This document shows positions 11,197-25,894 of a DNA stretch of 64,000 nucleotides, piece after piece. The first letter of the stretch is position 1; each line of letters starts with the position of its first letter. The translations under genes and the position numbers were made by a program. Origin of the DNA: Agrostemma githago (taxonomy: Eukaryota; Streptophyta; Magnoliopsida; Caryophyllales; Caryophyllaceae); the NCBI GenBank assembly GCA_958450325.1, contig OY288256.1, positions 49,122,953 through 49,186,952 of the forward strand, read 5' to 3'. Under the pieces are notes generated by a model. It saw only the letters and a program-made list of their open reading frames with translations. It did not search any database and had not been told where the DNA came from.

Positions 11197-14100
11197 TGTA
11201 ACACCCGCTAATTTTCTAGGCGTTGTTATCTATTCTGTTATGACTCCGTCATGACTCTGTGATTTTTTCTGCCTTCAGTATCCTTCATTTTCAAACTTCA
11301 TAATATTTTCGAGTCAAATATTATTTATTTTCATTAAAATATTTTAAATATTTTATTTTCCTATAATAAATCTATTTATTAAATTTTCGTCGTAAACTAT
11401 TTATTTAATTCACAAAGAATCTCATTTTTATACGAACTATCATTTTAAGCTTGGATTTGGGTTATTTATTTTTCTAAAAGGGCCCAAATACGTTTATATA
11501 ATATTTCTAATTAAGAAAATATTTTTATTTATGAAAATCTATCATTTAATGATTTTATTACGAAGTTTCGTAATTAATTGATTTCTTACGCGAGATTTAC
11601 TCAAATTGCTTTGAAATGCCTTTAATAATTTTACGAACTTCCTTTTTATCAACTTAAAACTTATTTTGGACTCACCTTGAATCATTTGGACCGTGACCCT
11701 TGTCACACACCACCATTACACTTTCTTTTATAAATATTTTATTTTATAAAATGATTAAAGGATTAAGATATTTTCTTCTCATCCATTAAATTTGGTGACT
11801 CATGCATAGACTTTTCACTCTCTTATTCATCCATTTTGCCATGTGTTTTAGTGGTACATCCACCTTGTTTTTATCATTTTTATAAGTCACATTCATTCAT
11901 AAACTCTTCATTAGTTTCATTCATTCAACCACTAAATAATATTCAAGGCAAAAAACTCTCTCTTTTCCTCTCATTTTCTCATCTTGGCTGATATTTTCCA
12001 GCACCCTTTCCAGCGAGATTTAGTCTCTAATGGAGTCTCGATCGTCTCGTTTTCATCTCCTAAATAATCGTCATTCTGATCCCTTCGTTAAGGTAATAAT
12101 CGATGTTGTTTTCGATCGTTATTTGCCTCGATTTTCTTAGTTTTCTCATGGTATTTTTCCACCATGCTTTTCATGTGTTGAAGGATTTTTGAATGATACC
12201 AAAGCCGACGAATTTATAACCGACTCGGATTTTGATTGGAGGTAACGTCGATGTTACTCGATATTGCATGATTTTATTTGTGTAATTGCATGTATATTTT
12301 TATATTTCATTTTTGACAATATATATGTCATATAATCTGGAAAGTTTTTAAAAGTTGAAAATTGACATGTTTCGGTATTTTTATCGCTTTTACGAGATTA
12401 ACGATTAAATCGTCATATTAATTTGTAAAATCGTAATATTCGACCTAAACATGTAATATATGTTTATATTCTGTAAAAATGATATTTTTGATGATTTTTA
12501 ATAATTTAGCATTTTTCTGATATTTTAGTTATCGATTATTGAATTATTTCCGTTTACGGATAAAAAGGATTAAAAGCCGATTTTTAGTTCTAGTACTTAA
12601 ACATTTTATTTTAATCTGATTTTTGACGTGGTGAAACTCCCTGATGAAATAGAATTTTCTGAATTTTTCCATAATTGTCCTGAATTTTTAAGCACTTTAA
12701 ATCATCGTTTATCGTTAAAACCGTGTTTGTCGTTTAAATTCTCGATTTTTGGTCTTTTGATTTAATCTGGGAAAATTATGATTCTGATGATTTCATGATA
12801 AAATGTAATTTTATGATTTTTAGTGCTTTAATAAAATGTTAGGAATGATAAGTTTTATTAATGAAATCGTTAATTGTGAAAACGGGTTTTAAATGACGGT
12901 TTTGTTGGAATTTGTTAAATCTAGAAATTTTGAAAATATGAAAAAATTGGTATATTCTGGAAAATAATTATTTTTAAGTTTAATTATAATTTTTGGATAT
13001 TAATACGTAAATCGTTTTGTAATTACTATTTTTATTAATCGTTATTGTCGAGATTAGACGATTAACGAGAAAACCCTTTAAAAACCGAGTTAAAGGATTC
13101 TGGAAAATTTTATTTTCTGGACAGAATGTCTAAAAATATATTTTATCTATTTTACGTAATTTTTGTACTATTTATTAAAGACTTTAATTATTAGTAATGA
13201 TTTTTGGACAAAATTACGATTTATCGTTAAAATACTTCGTCTTACCTAAAAGAATTATTTTTCCAGCAATCTTTGAAAATATCAAAATCTGATACTTTAA
13301 GAGTTAAATCATCCCTTAACATACTCTAAATATATTTATTGATTTAATTAAATAAAAGACGTTAAAAGATTTAAATTGACATTTGCCGTAAAATTATATT
13401 TATAATCGTATTGTCGAAACTAATAATAATTAGGAAATTTTAGCTTTGTAACTTTTGAAAACACCCTAATTAGTATTATTAAAATGTTTAAGACATTTTT
13501 AATGATTTTATAACACTTGTACGATATTTCAATAATTTCATAAACTCAAATGTTCTTACTTTAGCAATTAATATCGTTAAGGCCGAAAGTATTAGTTTTA
13601 TAAATCTATATCGTTTACTAAAAATGTTGTATTAGTATAAATTAATATTTTCGCTATTTTGGTATAATGCTATTTTTAGTAAAGTTTCTAAAAATAGAAG
13701 TTTTCTAAAATAGAAAGTTTCCTCTTTTGGAAAGTAATCCTTTTTCCTTTTTGTTCTCTTATTATTTATAATGATTATATCTTTTGAATATCGATGATGA
13801 CTTTGTTTTGGAGTTATGGAATAAGGACAAGTGTGAGGTTAGAGTAATATATTTCTAGGGTCTACGTTTTTGCCATCAACTATAAGGCTAGTGTATCAGG
13901 AATCGGTACATTGGTTGTTGAACCGGGTGACAGGTATCCCGGGAGTTGTGTACATTTTGACCTTAAACTTAGGCCTCGCAGTAAGTCGCCGTCATAAGTT
14001 GAACTGGGTGACAGGTAATCTCAGGAGGGGTGTGCATTGTCTTAAACTAGGGTCACGCATTTATAAGTCGCCGTCCTATTATGGTTGAGTAGCCTAGTTA

Positions 14101-15463
14101 GAGATCGAGGTTTGTTTTTGTTTGAACTAAATTCTCGAAGCTAGTTTTAGTATTCTCCTAGTGAAAGTCTAGCCGTCTACATTACTCCTATCCATAACGT
14201 CATTTTGAATATTTTATTATTATCGATATAATTTGGTTGCAGGTTGGCAAATGTTTTAAGTTTTCTTTGGAAAACTCGTTTTTATTATATTGTTTCAATA
14301 CGTGAAGTTTTTACCTGAAAACTTATTTTCATTATAATGTTTTACTGTTTTCCGTTTTCTTACTATTTTTCTATAATAGTAATTACAGTTTTAAAATCCT
14401 GTCATACGGCTGGGAGAACGTTGGCGTTGCTCCCCACTGATTGTGGCTGTTATGTTTTAGCATGGCAAATATACGTGTTCCGGGTGTGGGCTAGCGAGCA
14501 GTGTGGATCCTGCTTGTTTATTTTGATAATTATGTCTTATGGATTGTTCAAACCCCTGTTGTGGATTGTTTAAATTTTTGCCATTTTATTTAGGATTATT
14601 AAACAACAATAATATCAACTATAGGGCGTCTTCCCAAAATAATATCAATTTTAATAAATCTAAGAATAATACGTATTATTGGAGTAGTTAAACAAGAGTA
14701 GTATAGGTGACCGGTTACCTGTAGAACCCTTCCACCTTCCTTTTTCACCTTTAATTTTATTTAACGGCAATAATACCAACTTTAGAATGTCTTCCAAAAA
14801 TAATTCTAGTTTTAATAAATTAGAGAATAATACGTAAGTTAAACCAGAATAATATAGATGATCAGTTAAACCCGACCCGAATAAGCCAAACTTTCCCCGA
14901 CCCGACGCCTCAATTGAAGACTTGATTTTGACCCGTAATCCGAATTAACCCGAGCTAACGCGAAACTGACCCGACTATTATTATAGAAAACGAGTCGATA
15001 TTCCTAAAAAAAGTTGAAAACAACAAACCCGAGAATGACTCGAACCCGAAATTATCCGGACCCAACCCGAAGTCAACCCCCGATTATTATAACACAAAAG
15101 TGATCTGACCCGAAGCTGACCCGACACAGTTCACCCGTTATCCAGGTCTAAGTAGCAGGTAGAAGGATAAGTAGCAGGTTAAATATTAATTAGGTGACCT
15201 GATATAGCAGGTTATAAAGTCACTTATACTACTCTTGTTTACCTACTCCAATAATATGTATTATTCTCAGATTTATTGAAATTGGTATTAATTTGGGAAG
15301 ACGCCCTATAGTTGGTATTATTGTCGTTAAATAACCCTTTTATTTAAGGCCTATTGTTTGACTTTACCATTTTAATTTTACTAAGACATAGTTACAGTGT
15401 GTTTTAATCCCGACTCTACAGTGTTCCGCCACTGTATCGCGTTAGATTTTCTAGGGGATTACA
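11197..15463 (+). mobile_element. Array LTR2
   Basis: 4267 bp, TGTAACACCC to GGGGATTACA, full length. It is very close to LTR3 throughout and lacks the 17-19 bp insertion seen near 27392 in LTR4 and LTR5. It is bordered by the PPT on its left and a PBS on its right, so it reads as both a 3' and a 5' LTR. Confidence 0.85.
14593..15337. mobile_element. Mutator-like MITE in LTR2
   Basis: Same element at the same LTR position as in LTR1, with the same flanking TTTTATTTA duplication. It was copied with the LTR rather than inserted independently. Confidence 0.8.
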
Positions 15464-18400
15464 GTTGGTATCAGAGCATCACTGCTCCCAACGCTTACAC
15501 CTGAAATTAAGGAAAAATACCAGTAAATTATTTAAACAGTAAATAAAAATATTATTTGAGATGGGTAGAAACAAATAAGGACTTAACTGTTAAGATTATC
15601 TGTTCCTGAACTCAATGATTAGCATTGAATATTTGTTGCTTTTGTGGGAAGAAGACGAATGAATAAGGTATTGATAGGATGCTGCTCCAGATCGGGACAA
15701 GACTTGCTTAGAACTCTCAACGCCTGCTGACTCGAGTGGACAACTTGGTGCTCCAAGAAAGATGCCGATGGTGACTTTTAGCTCCGGTTCAGTTTACTTA
15801 AGCTACAGGCCAGATGATCAAGAGTAGATTTCTGTTCCATGATGTCGCAGTAGATCGAGATGGAGCGACCCAAGACTTGCGTGCTCGTTCCTCTACAAGA
15901 AGATGAAGTAAGCCATTTGGATCCCGCATGAACTCTGGAGGCCCGAAGATTCTCCTCTGGTTCAAGAACTTAGTAATATAGTATCATCGACTCTTTTCTT
16001 CCTTCCTCTACTTCTTCTCCTTCTCTTTTATATTCTCTTCTTCATCCGCTTGGTGAATCCTTGTTATATTCTTCTACTCTACCATCTTTCTCTTGAGATT
16101 CTTTGGCTAGATCGATTTCCGTCTCAGTGAACCCCGTGAAAGGATATAGATGTTTGAGGTTTAGTAAACCCTTGTTACCTATGGCTTGAGGGTTGTGAGT
16201 TATACCATGTTATCTATCTTAGTAAGCTTTTGAGGATCGATTTGAATGATAAATTGTCAATTAATGGAATTAGGTTGGTACTTTAGACACTGAACTTTCG
16301 GTTATAGGTTACTTGATTATTTGGAGGACTTAGAGTTGAATATATTTTGGGGTAGTAAGAGTATATCGTATTTGATGGATACCTGCTAGTACCTAATTTA
16401 ACCTAGAACCGAACCAAGTGTAGCTAATAATAGTATTTTGGGATTCCTACCTAATGCTTATTTGATGGATGCGTCGTGAATATTCGGGATCATAGAGTGT
16501 TGGTTAAAGTGTTAACTTGAGTGTTGTGGTACCATCAAAGGTTTTCATTAATACCGTTAGAAATTTTGGTTAACCTAGATTACCCGTGTTTCTTAAGGAT
16601 TAGATCGTTGATCGTTGTTTAAGGTTGTAACCTATGAACTTTGGAGTTGAGTGATCTAAATTGGTTAAATTGTTGTTAACCTTGAAAAGGAGAAACATAT
16701 TGCCATTAGAGGTAGGATTTATCACGTTGTTTTGAGGAACACTTTGATGTCAATCATCTTAATGGATTTATAGTTCAGAACCTTAGACCAACGAGATTAT
16801 GGCTTCGTTGAGTTATTAAATATTTTGTGGTTGCACCATTACGATTAGAAATTTGATGGACTTTTCAGAAACATTAATCAAATGACGTGTTTGAAGATGT
16901 GACTGTTTGCGCCATTACCTATAGGTTTGAGCGTGTTTGAGGATTTATTGTACTTCCCCAACTTCTGTACTTGTGGTATTATAAATATGTTGGTGATCAT
17001 TTTTGAGGATTTCGTGTCCGAACATTGTTAATTGGTGGATTTTATTTAGTCTTCCTTAATCGAGAAATTTGAAGTATACCTCGAGTTCAGACCTTATGAG
17101 CTTTAAATTTATGAACCTTAATGATTACGAGTTTGGGTACGTTTTGATAACCGTTGGAATCTTAATTAAAGGATTAGTCTAAATCATTTGTGGATTCTTA
17201 CTATACTAATTGAAAAGATTATATAAGTATGTAAGACTTAATTTTGGAGGTTGTAGATTGAGTAGGACCACCCTGTACTGATATTGGACTTAGCGTTATT
17301 TGATGGGAATTAGGAACCCGTGTTTGTGGGAGTCGTGCTAGGAATCTCGAGATGGTTAATTTCTTCTATAATCTTTGAGAGCTCTTTTTGATTCTCAACT
17401 CCGTCTTCCTTTCTGCTTCTCTTGAATTCTGTTACGGTAACTCCTGCCAATCCCTTTGACCTTTATCGATTTTGAAAACTCTTATTTTAATTTATTGTTT
17501 ATCCTCGACTCTATTCATCCGTTCATCATTTCCCCGAACTTATGAAAAGATTGACTAATTTAAAATTTTTGATTTTTGTGAAATTTTAACATTTTGAAGC
17601 ATAATTTCAAATTCTAAAACTCCCCATTTTGTAAAATTTTTGAGCAATTTAACATTTTGGGTTATCGCGAAATTTGAACATTTTGAGTTATGATTTCTAT
17701 TTATGAAACTCCCCGTTTTGTAAAAAAAAAAAATTGACTAAATTAAACTTTTCGGATATCGTGAAATTTAACATTTTTGAATTATAATTTAAGAACTTTA
17801 TACTTCACTTTTGTTTTATCTTTGGTCGATATTTATACTTAGTCCTGTATCAAAATGCCTTAATAATTTATTTTGAAAATATTTCAATTTTTTTATTTTC
17901 AAACGATCGGAATTTTATGAAGCATATTTCCAATTACTTCAACTTCTATAGGATTATTTTGTAAAGCGTTTTAACATTGTCGAAATTATTTTGAATGTTC
18001 AAGTTTGATAACATTTTTTTTTACTTTCATAATTACTTTGATAACATTTTTGAAATTTTAACGTTTTGAAATTAGTTTCTCTTTATTGTTGATGGACTTT
18101 TGAATCTATTATTGAAAATGCTTGACAATTGGATCGATTTTTACTAACTACAAATTTGATTTCTCAAAACTAAATTTTGTTTCATCAAGAAAAGAGATAT
18201 TATTAAATTTCTTAATCAAATTGTTTTACTTTTGTTTTGAAATGTTTTAATTACCCTATTTCCTTCAGCTCGTTACGAATGCTATTTAGCGTCATTAGTT
18301 TATCAAATAACTTTACTTTACGATTTCACTAACTAAAGGATTTCAAATTCCGGGTAGCTTAGCTCAATTTCTCTTGGAATAAATAATTGCATTTGATTTC

Positions 18401-18544
18401 ATATCACTTTAAAAGTTGTAAAATTTTCTTTTACAGCAAAATTTTTATGCGAAATTTATATCCTCATCTTTTCGAGTGGGGTAATCTTGACTCCTTTTTG
18501 CTTATTCTTAGTTTCGGACGAAACTTTCTTTTAGTGGGGAGGAT
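15464..18544 (+). mobile_element. Array internal domain INT2, non-coding
   Basis: 3081 bp, PBS at 15466-15477, PPT ending at 18544, nearly identical to INT1. No coding sequence. Distinguished by a 3-bp loss in a CTT-rich tract near 16023. Confidence 0.85.
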
Positions 18545-21500
18545 TGTAACACCCGCTAATTTTCTAGGCGTTGTTATCTATTCTGTTATGACTCCGTCAT
18601 GACTCTGTGATTTTTTCTGCCTTCAGTATCCTTCATTTTCAAACTTCATAATATTTTCGAGTCAAATATTATTTATTTTCATTAAAATATTTTAAATATT
18701 TTATTTTCCTATAATAAATCTATTTATTAAATTTTCGTCGTAAACTATTTATTTAATTCACAAAGAATCTCATTTTTATACGAACTATCATTTTAAGCTT
18801 GGATTTGGGTTATTTATTTTTCTAAAAGGGCCCAAATACGTTTATATAATATTTCTAATTAAGAAAATATTTTTATTTATGAAAATCTATCATTTAATGA
18901 TTTTATTACGAAGTTTCGTAATTAATTGATTTCTTACGCGAGATTTACTCAAATTGCTTTGAAATGCCTTTAATAATTTTACGAACTTCCTTTTTATCAA
19001 CTTACAACTTATTTTGGACTCACCTTGAATCATTTGGACCGTGACCCTTGTCACACACCACCATTACACTTTCTTTTATAAACATTTTATTTTATAAAAT
19101 GATTAAAGGATTAAGATATTTTCTTCTCATCCATTAAATTTGGTGACTCATGCATAGACTTTTCACTCTCTTATTCATCCATTTTGCCATGTGTTTTAGT
19201 GGTACATCCACCTTGTTTTTATCATTTTTATAAGTCACATTCATTCATAAACTCTTCATTAGTTTCATTCATTCAACCACTAAACAATATTCAAGGCAAA
19301 AAACTCTCTCTTTTCCTCTCATTTTCTCATCTTGGCTGATATTTTCCAGCACCCTTTCCAGCGAGATTTAGTCTCTAATGGAGTCTCGATCGTCTCGTTT
19401 TCATCTCCTAAATAATCGTCATTCTGATCCCTTCGTTAAGGTAATAATCGATGTTGTTTTCGATCGTTATTTGCCTCGATTTTCTTAGTTTTCTCATGGT
19501 ATTTTTCCACCATGCTTTTCATGTGTTGAAGGATTTTTGAATGATACCAAAGCCGACGAATTTATAACCGACTCGGATTTTGATTGGAGGTAACGTCGAT
19601 GTTACTCGATATTGCATGATTTTATTTGTGTAATTGCATGTATATTTTTATATTTCATTTTTGACAATATATATGTCATATAATCTGGAAATTTTTTAAA
19701 AGTTGAAAATTGACATGTTTCGGTATTTTTATCGCTTTTACGAGATTAACGATTAAATCGTCATATTAATTTGTAAAATCGTAATATTCGACCTAAACAT
19801 GTAATATATGTTTATATTCTGTAAAAATGATATTTTTGATGATTTTTAATAATTTAGCATTTTTCTGATATTTTAGTTATCGATTATTGAATTATTTCCG
19901 TTTACGGATAAAAAGGATTAAAAGCCGATTTTTAGTTCTAGTACTTAAACATTTTATTTTAATCTGATTTTTGACGTGGTGAAACTCCCTGATGAAATAG
20001 AATTTTCTGAATTTTTCCATAATTGTCCTGAATTTTTAAGCACTTTAAATCATCGTTTATCGTTAAAACCGTGTTTGTCGTTTAAATTCTCGATTTTTGG
20101 TCTTTTGATTTAATCTGGGAAAATTATGATTCTGATGATTTCATGATAAAATGTAATTTTATGATTTTTAGTGCTTTAATAAAATGTTAGGAATGATAAG
20201 TTTTATTAATGAAATCGTTAATTGTGAAAACGGGTTTTAAATGACGGTTTTGTTGGAATTTGTTAAATCTAGAAATTTTGAAAATATGAAAAAATTGGTA
20301 TATTCTGGAAAATAATTATTTTTAAGTTTAATTATAATTTTTGGATATTAATACGTAAATCGTTTTGTAATTACTATTTTTATTAATCGTTATTGTCGAG
20401 ATTAGACGATTAACGAGAAAACCCTTTAAAAACCGAGTTAAAGGATTCTGGAAAATTTTATTTTCTGGACAGAATGTCTAAAAATATATTTTATCTATTT
20501 TACGTAATTTTTGTACTATTTATTAAAGACTTTAATTATTAGTAATGATTTTTGGACAAAATTACGATTTATCGTTAAAATACTTCGTCTTACCTAAAAG
20601 AATTATTTTTCCAGCAATCTTTGAAAATATCAAAATCTGATACTTTAAGAGTTAAATCATCCCTTAACATACTCTAAATATATTTATTGATTTAATTAAA
20701 TAAAAGACGTTAAAAGATTTAAATTGACATTTGCCGTAAAATTATATTTATAATCGTATTGTCGAAACTAATAATAATTAGGAAATTTTAGCTTTGTAAC
20801 TTTTGAAAACACCCTAATTAGTATTATTAAAATGTTTAAGACATTTTTAATGATTTTATAACACTTGTACGATATTTCAATAATTTCATAAACTCAAATG
20901 TTCTTACTTTAGCAATTAATATCGTTAAGGCCGAAAGTATTAGTTTTATAAATCTATATCGTTTACTAAAAATGTTGTATTAGTATAAATTAATATTTTC
21001 GCTATTTTGGTATAATGCTATTTTTAGTAAAGTTTCTAAAAATAGAAGTTTTCTAAAATAGAAAGTTTCCTCTTTTGGAAAGTAATCCTTTTTCCTTTTT
21101 GTTCTCTTATTATTTATAATGATTATATCTTTTGAATATCGATGATGACTTTGTTTTGGAGTTATGGAATAAGGACAAGTGTGAGGTTAGAGTAATATAT
21201 TTCTAGGGTCTACGTTTTTGCCATCAACTATAAGGCTAGTGTATCAGGAATCGGTACATTGGTTGTTGAACCGGGTGACAGGTATCCCGGGAGTTGTGTA
21301 CATTTTGACCTTAAACTTAGGCCTCGCAGTAAGTCGCCGTCATAAGTTGAACTGGGTGACAGGTAATCTCAGGAGGGGTGTGCATTGTCTTAAACTAGGG
21401 TCACGCATTTATAAGTCGCCGTCCTATTATGGTTGAGTAGCCTAGTTAGAGATCGAGGTTTGTTTTTGTTTGAACTAAATTCTCGAAGCTAGTTTTAGTA

Positions 21501-22811
21501 TTCTCCTAGTGAAAGTCTAGCCGTCTACATTACTCCTATCCATAACGTCATTTTGAATATTTTATTATTATCGATATAATTTGGTTGCAGGTTGGCAAAT
21601 GTTTTAAGTTTTCTTTGGAAAACTCGTTTTTATTATATTGTTTCAATACGTGAAGTTTTTACCTGAAAACTTATTTTCATTATAATGTTTTACTGTTTTC
21701 CGTTTTCTTACTATTTTTCTATAATAGTAATTACAGTTTTAAAATCTTGTCATACGGCTGGGAGAACGTTGGCGTTGCTCCCCACTGATTGTGGCTGTTA
21801 TGTTTTAGCATGGCAAATATACGTGTTCCGGGTGTGGGCTAGCGAGCAGTGTGGATCCTGCTTGTTTATTTTGATAATTATGTCTTATGGATTGTTCAAA
21901 CCCCTGTTGTGGATTGTTTAAATTTTTGCCATTTTATTTAGGATTATTAAACAACAATAATATCAACTATAGGGCGTCTTCCCAAAATAATATCAATTTT
22001 AATAAATCTAAGAATAATACGTATTATTGGAGTAGTTAAACAAGAGTAGTATAGGTGACCGGTTACCTGTAGAACCCTTCCACCTTCCTTTTTCACCTTT
22101 AATTTTATTTAACGGCAATAATACCAACTTTAGAATGTCTTCCAAAAATAATTCTAGTTTTAATAAATTAGAGAATAATACGTAAGTTAAACCAGAATAA
22201 TATAGATGATCAGTTAAACCCGACCCGAATAAGCCAAACTTTCCCCGACCCGACGCTTCAATTGAAGACTTGATTTTGACCCGTAATCCGAATTAACCCG
22301 AGCTAACGCGAAACTGACCCGACTATTATTATAGAAAACGAGTCGATATTCCTAAAAAAAGTTGAAAACAACAAACCCGAGAATGACTCGAACCCGAAAT
22401 TATCCGGACCCAACCCGAAGTCAACCCCCGATTATTATAACACAAAAGTGATCTGACCCGAAGCTGACCCGACACAGTTCACCCGTTATCCAGGTCTAAG
22501 TAGCAGGTAGAAGGATAAGTAGCAGGTTAAATATTAATTAGGTGACCTGATATAGCAGGTTATAAAGTCACTTATACTACTCTTGTTTACCTACTCCAAT
22601 AATATGTATTATTCTCAGATTTATTGAAATTGGTATTAATTTGGGAAGACGCCTTATAGTTGGTATTATTGTCGTTAAATAACCCTTTTATTTAAGGCCT
22701 ATTGTTTGACTTTACCATTTTAATTTTACTAAGACATAGTTACAGTGTGTTTTAATCCCGACTCTACAGTGTTCCGCCACTGTATCGCGTTAGATTTTCT
22801 AGGGGATTACA
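18545..22811 (+). mobile_element. Array LTR3
   Basis: 4267 bp, complete with TG...CA ends. Near-identical to LTR2, with sporadic private variants such as CTAAACAATAT near 19280, which LTR4 and LTR5 share while LTR1 and LTR2 have CTAAATAATAT. This places LTR3 between LTR2 and LTR4 in similarity, as expected for tandem unequal exchange. Confidence 0.85.
21941..22685. mobile_element. Mutator-like MITE in LTR3
   Basis: Third co-amplified copy with the same 9-bp duplication. It shares a variant near its right end (GCCTTATAG for GCCCTATAG) with the copy in LTR4. Confidence 0.8.
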
Positions 22812-25800
22812 GTTGGTATCAGAGCATCACTGCTCCCAACGCTTACACCTGAAATTAGGGAAAAATACCAGTAAATTATTTAAACAGTAAATAAAAATAT
22901 TATTTGAGATGGGTAGAAACAAATAAGGACTTAACTGTTAAGATTATCTGTTCCTGAACTCAATGATTAGCATTGAATATTTGTTGCTTTTGTGGGAAGA
23001 AGACGAATGAATAAGGTATTGATAGGATGCTGCTCCAGATCGGGACAAGACTTGCTTAGAACTCTCAACGCCTGCTGACTCGAGTGGACAACTCGGTGCT
23101 CCAAGAAAGATGCCGATGGTGACTTTTAGCTCCGGTTCAGTTTACTTAAGCTACAGGCCAGATGATCAAGAGTAGATTTCTGTTCCATGATGTCGCAGTA
23201 GATCGAGATGGAGCGACCCAAGACTTGCGTGCTCGTTCCTCTACAAGAAGATGAAGTAAGCCATTTGGATCCCGCATGAACTCTGGAGGCCCGAAGATTC
23301 TCCTCTGGTTCAAGAACTTAGTAATATAGTATCATCGACTCTTTTCTTCCTTCCTCTACTTCTTCTCCTTCTTCTCTTTTATATTCTCTTCTTCATCCGC
23401 TTGGTGAATCCTTGTTATATTCTTCTACTCTACCATCTTTCTCTTGAGATTCTTTGGCTAGATCGATTTCCGTCTCAGTGAACCCCGTGAAAGGATATAG
23501 ATGTTTGAGGTTTAGTAAACCCTTGTTACCTATGGCTTGAGGGTTGTGAGTTATACCATGTTATCTATCTTAGTAAGCTTTTGAGGATCGATTTGAATGA
23601 TAAATTGTCAATTAATGGAATTAGGTTGGTACTTTAGACACTGAACTTTCGGTTATAGGTTACTTGATTATTTGGAGGACTTAGAGTTGAATATATTTTG
23701 GGGTAGTAAGAGTATATCGTATTTGATGGATACCTGCTAGTACCTAATTTAACCTAGAACCGAACCAAGTGTAGCTAATAATAGTATTTTGGGATTCCTA
23801 CCTAATGCTTATTTGATGGATGCGTCGTGAATATTCGGGATCATAGAGTGTTGGTTAAAGTGTTAACTTGAGTGTTGTGGTACCATCAAAGGTTTTCATT
23901 AATACCGTTAGAAATTTTGGTTAACCTAGATTACCCGTGTTTCTTAAGGATTAGATCGTTGATCGTTGTTTAAGGTTGTAACCTATGAACTTTGGAGTTG
24001 AGTGATCTAAATTGGTTAAATTGTTGTTAACCTTGAAAAGGAGAAACATATTGCCATTAGAGGTAGGATTTATCACGTTGTTTTGAGGAACACTTTGATG
24101 TCAATCATCTTAATGGATTTATAGTTCAGAACCTTAGACCAACGAGATTATGGCTTCGTTGAGTTATTAAATATTTTGTGGTTGCACCATTACGATTAGA
24201 AATTTGATGGACTTTTCAGAAACATTAATCAAATGACGTGTTTGAAGATGTGACTGTTTGCGCCATTACCTATAGGTTTGAGCGTGTTTGAGGATTTATT
24301 GTACTTCCCCAACTTCTGTACTTGTGGTATTATAAATATGTTGGTGATCATTTTTGAGGATTTCGTGTCCGAACATTGTTAATTGGTGGATTTTATTTAG
24401 TCTTCCTTAATCGAGAAATTTGAAGTATACCTCGAGTTCAGACCTTATGAGCTTTAAATTTATGAACCTTAATGATTACGAGTTTGGGTACGTTTTGATA
24501 ACCGTTGGAATCTTAATTAAAGGATTAGTCTAAATCATTTGTGGATTCTTACTATACTAATTGAAAAGATTATATAAGTATGTAAGACTTAATTTTGGAG
24601 GTTGTAGATTGAGTAGGACCACCCTGTACTGATATTGGACTTAGCGTTATTTGATGGGAATTAGGAACCCGTGTTTGTGGGAGTCGTGCTAGGAATCTCG
24701 AGATGGTTAATTTCTTCTATAATCTTTGAGAGCTCTTTTTGATTCTCAACTCCGTCTTCCTTTCTGCTTCTCTTGAATTCTGTTACGGTAACTCCTGCCA
24801 ATCCCTTTGACCTTTATCGATTTTGAAAACTCTTATTTTAATTTATTGTTTATCCTCGACTCTATTCATCCGTTCATCATTTCCCCGAACTTATGAAAAG
24901 ATTGACTAATTTAAAATTTTTGATTTTTGTGAAATTTTAACATTTTGAAGCATAATTTCAAATTCTAAAACTCCCCATTTTGTAAAATTTTTGAGCAATT
25001 TAACATTTTGGGTTATCGCGAAATTTGAACATTTTGAGTTATGATTTCTATTTATGAAACTCCCCGTTTTGTAAAAAAAAAAATTGACTAAATTAAACTT
25101 TTCGGATATCGTGAAATTTAACATTTTTGAATTATAATTTAAGAACTTTATACTTCACTTTTGTTTTATCTTTGGTCGATATTTATACTTAGTCCTGTAT
25201 CAAAATGCCTTAATAATTTATTTTGAAAATATTTCAATTTTTTTATTTTCAAACGATCGGAATTTTATGAAGCATATTTCCAATTACTTCAACTTCTATA
25301 GGATTATTTTGTAAAGCGTTTTAACATTGTCGAAATTATTTTGAATGTTCAAGTTTGATAACATTTTTTTTTACTTTCATAATTACTTTGATAACATTTT
25401 TGAAATTTTAACGTTTTGAAATTAGTTTCTCTTTATTGTTGATGGACTTTTGAATCTATTATTGAAAATGCTTGACAATTGGATCGATTTTTACTAACTA
25501 CAAATTTGATTTCTCAAAACTAAATTTTGTTTCATCAAGAAAAGAGATATTATTAAATTTCTTAATCAAATTGTTTTACTTTTGTTTTGAAATGTTTTAA
25601 TTACCCTATTTCCTTCAGCTCGTTACGAATGCTATTTAGCGTCATTAGTTTATCAAATAACTTTACTTTACGATTTCACTAACTAAAGGATTTCAAATTC
25701 CGGGTAGCTTAGCTCAATTTCTCTTGGAATAAATAATTGCATTTGATTTCATATCACTTTAAAAGTTGTAAAATTTTCTTTTACAGCAAAATTTTTATGC

Positions 25801-25894
25801 GAAATTTATATCCTCATCTTTTCGAGTGGGGTAATCTTGACTCCTTTTTGCTTATTCTTAGTTTCGGACGAAACTTTCTTTTAGTGGGGAGGAT
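22812..25894 (+). mobile_element. Array internal domain INT3, non-coding
   Basis: 3083 bp, PBS at 22814-22825, PPT ending at 25894. Same structure as INT1 and no reading frame of note. Confidence 0.85.

Noticed and set aside
10208..25124. Minus-strand 72-residue frame in INT1 and INT3
   Set aside because: It is AT-rich low-complexity sequence and is broken in INT2 and INT4 by a one-base change in the A run.
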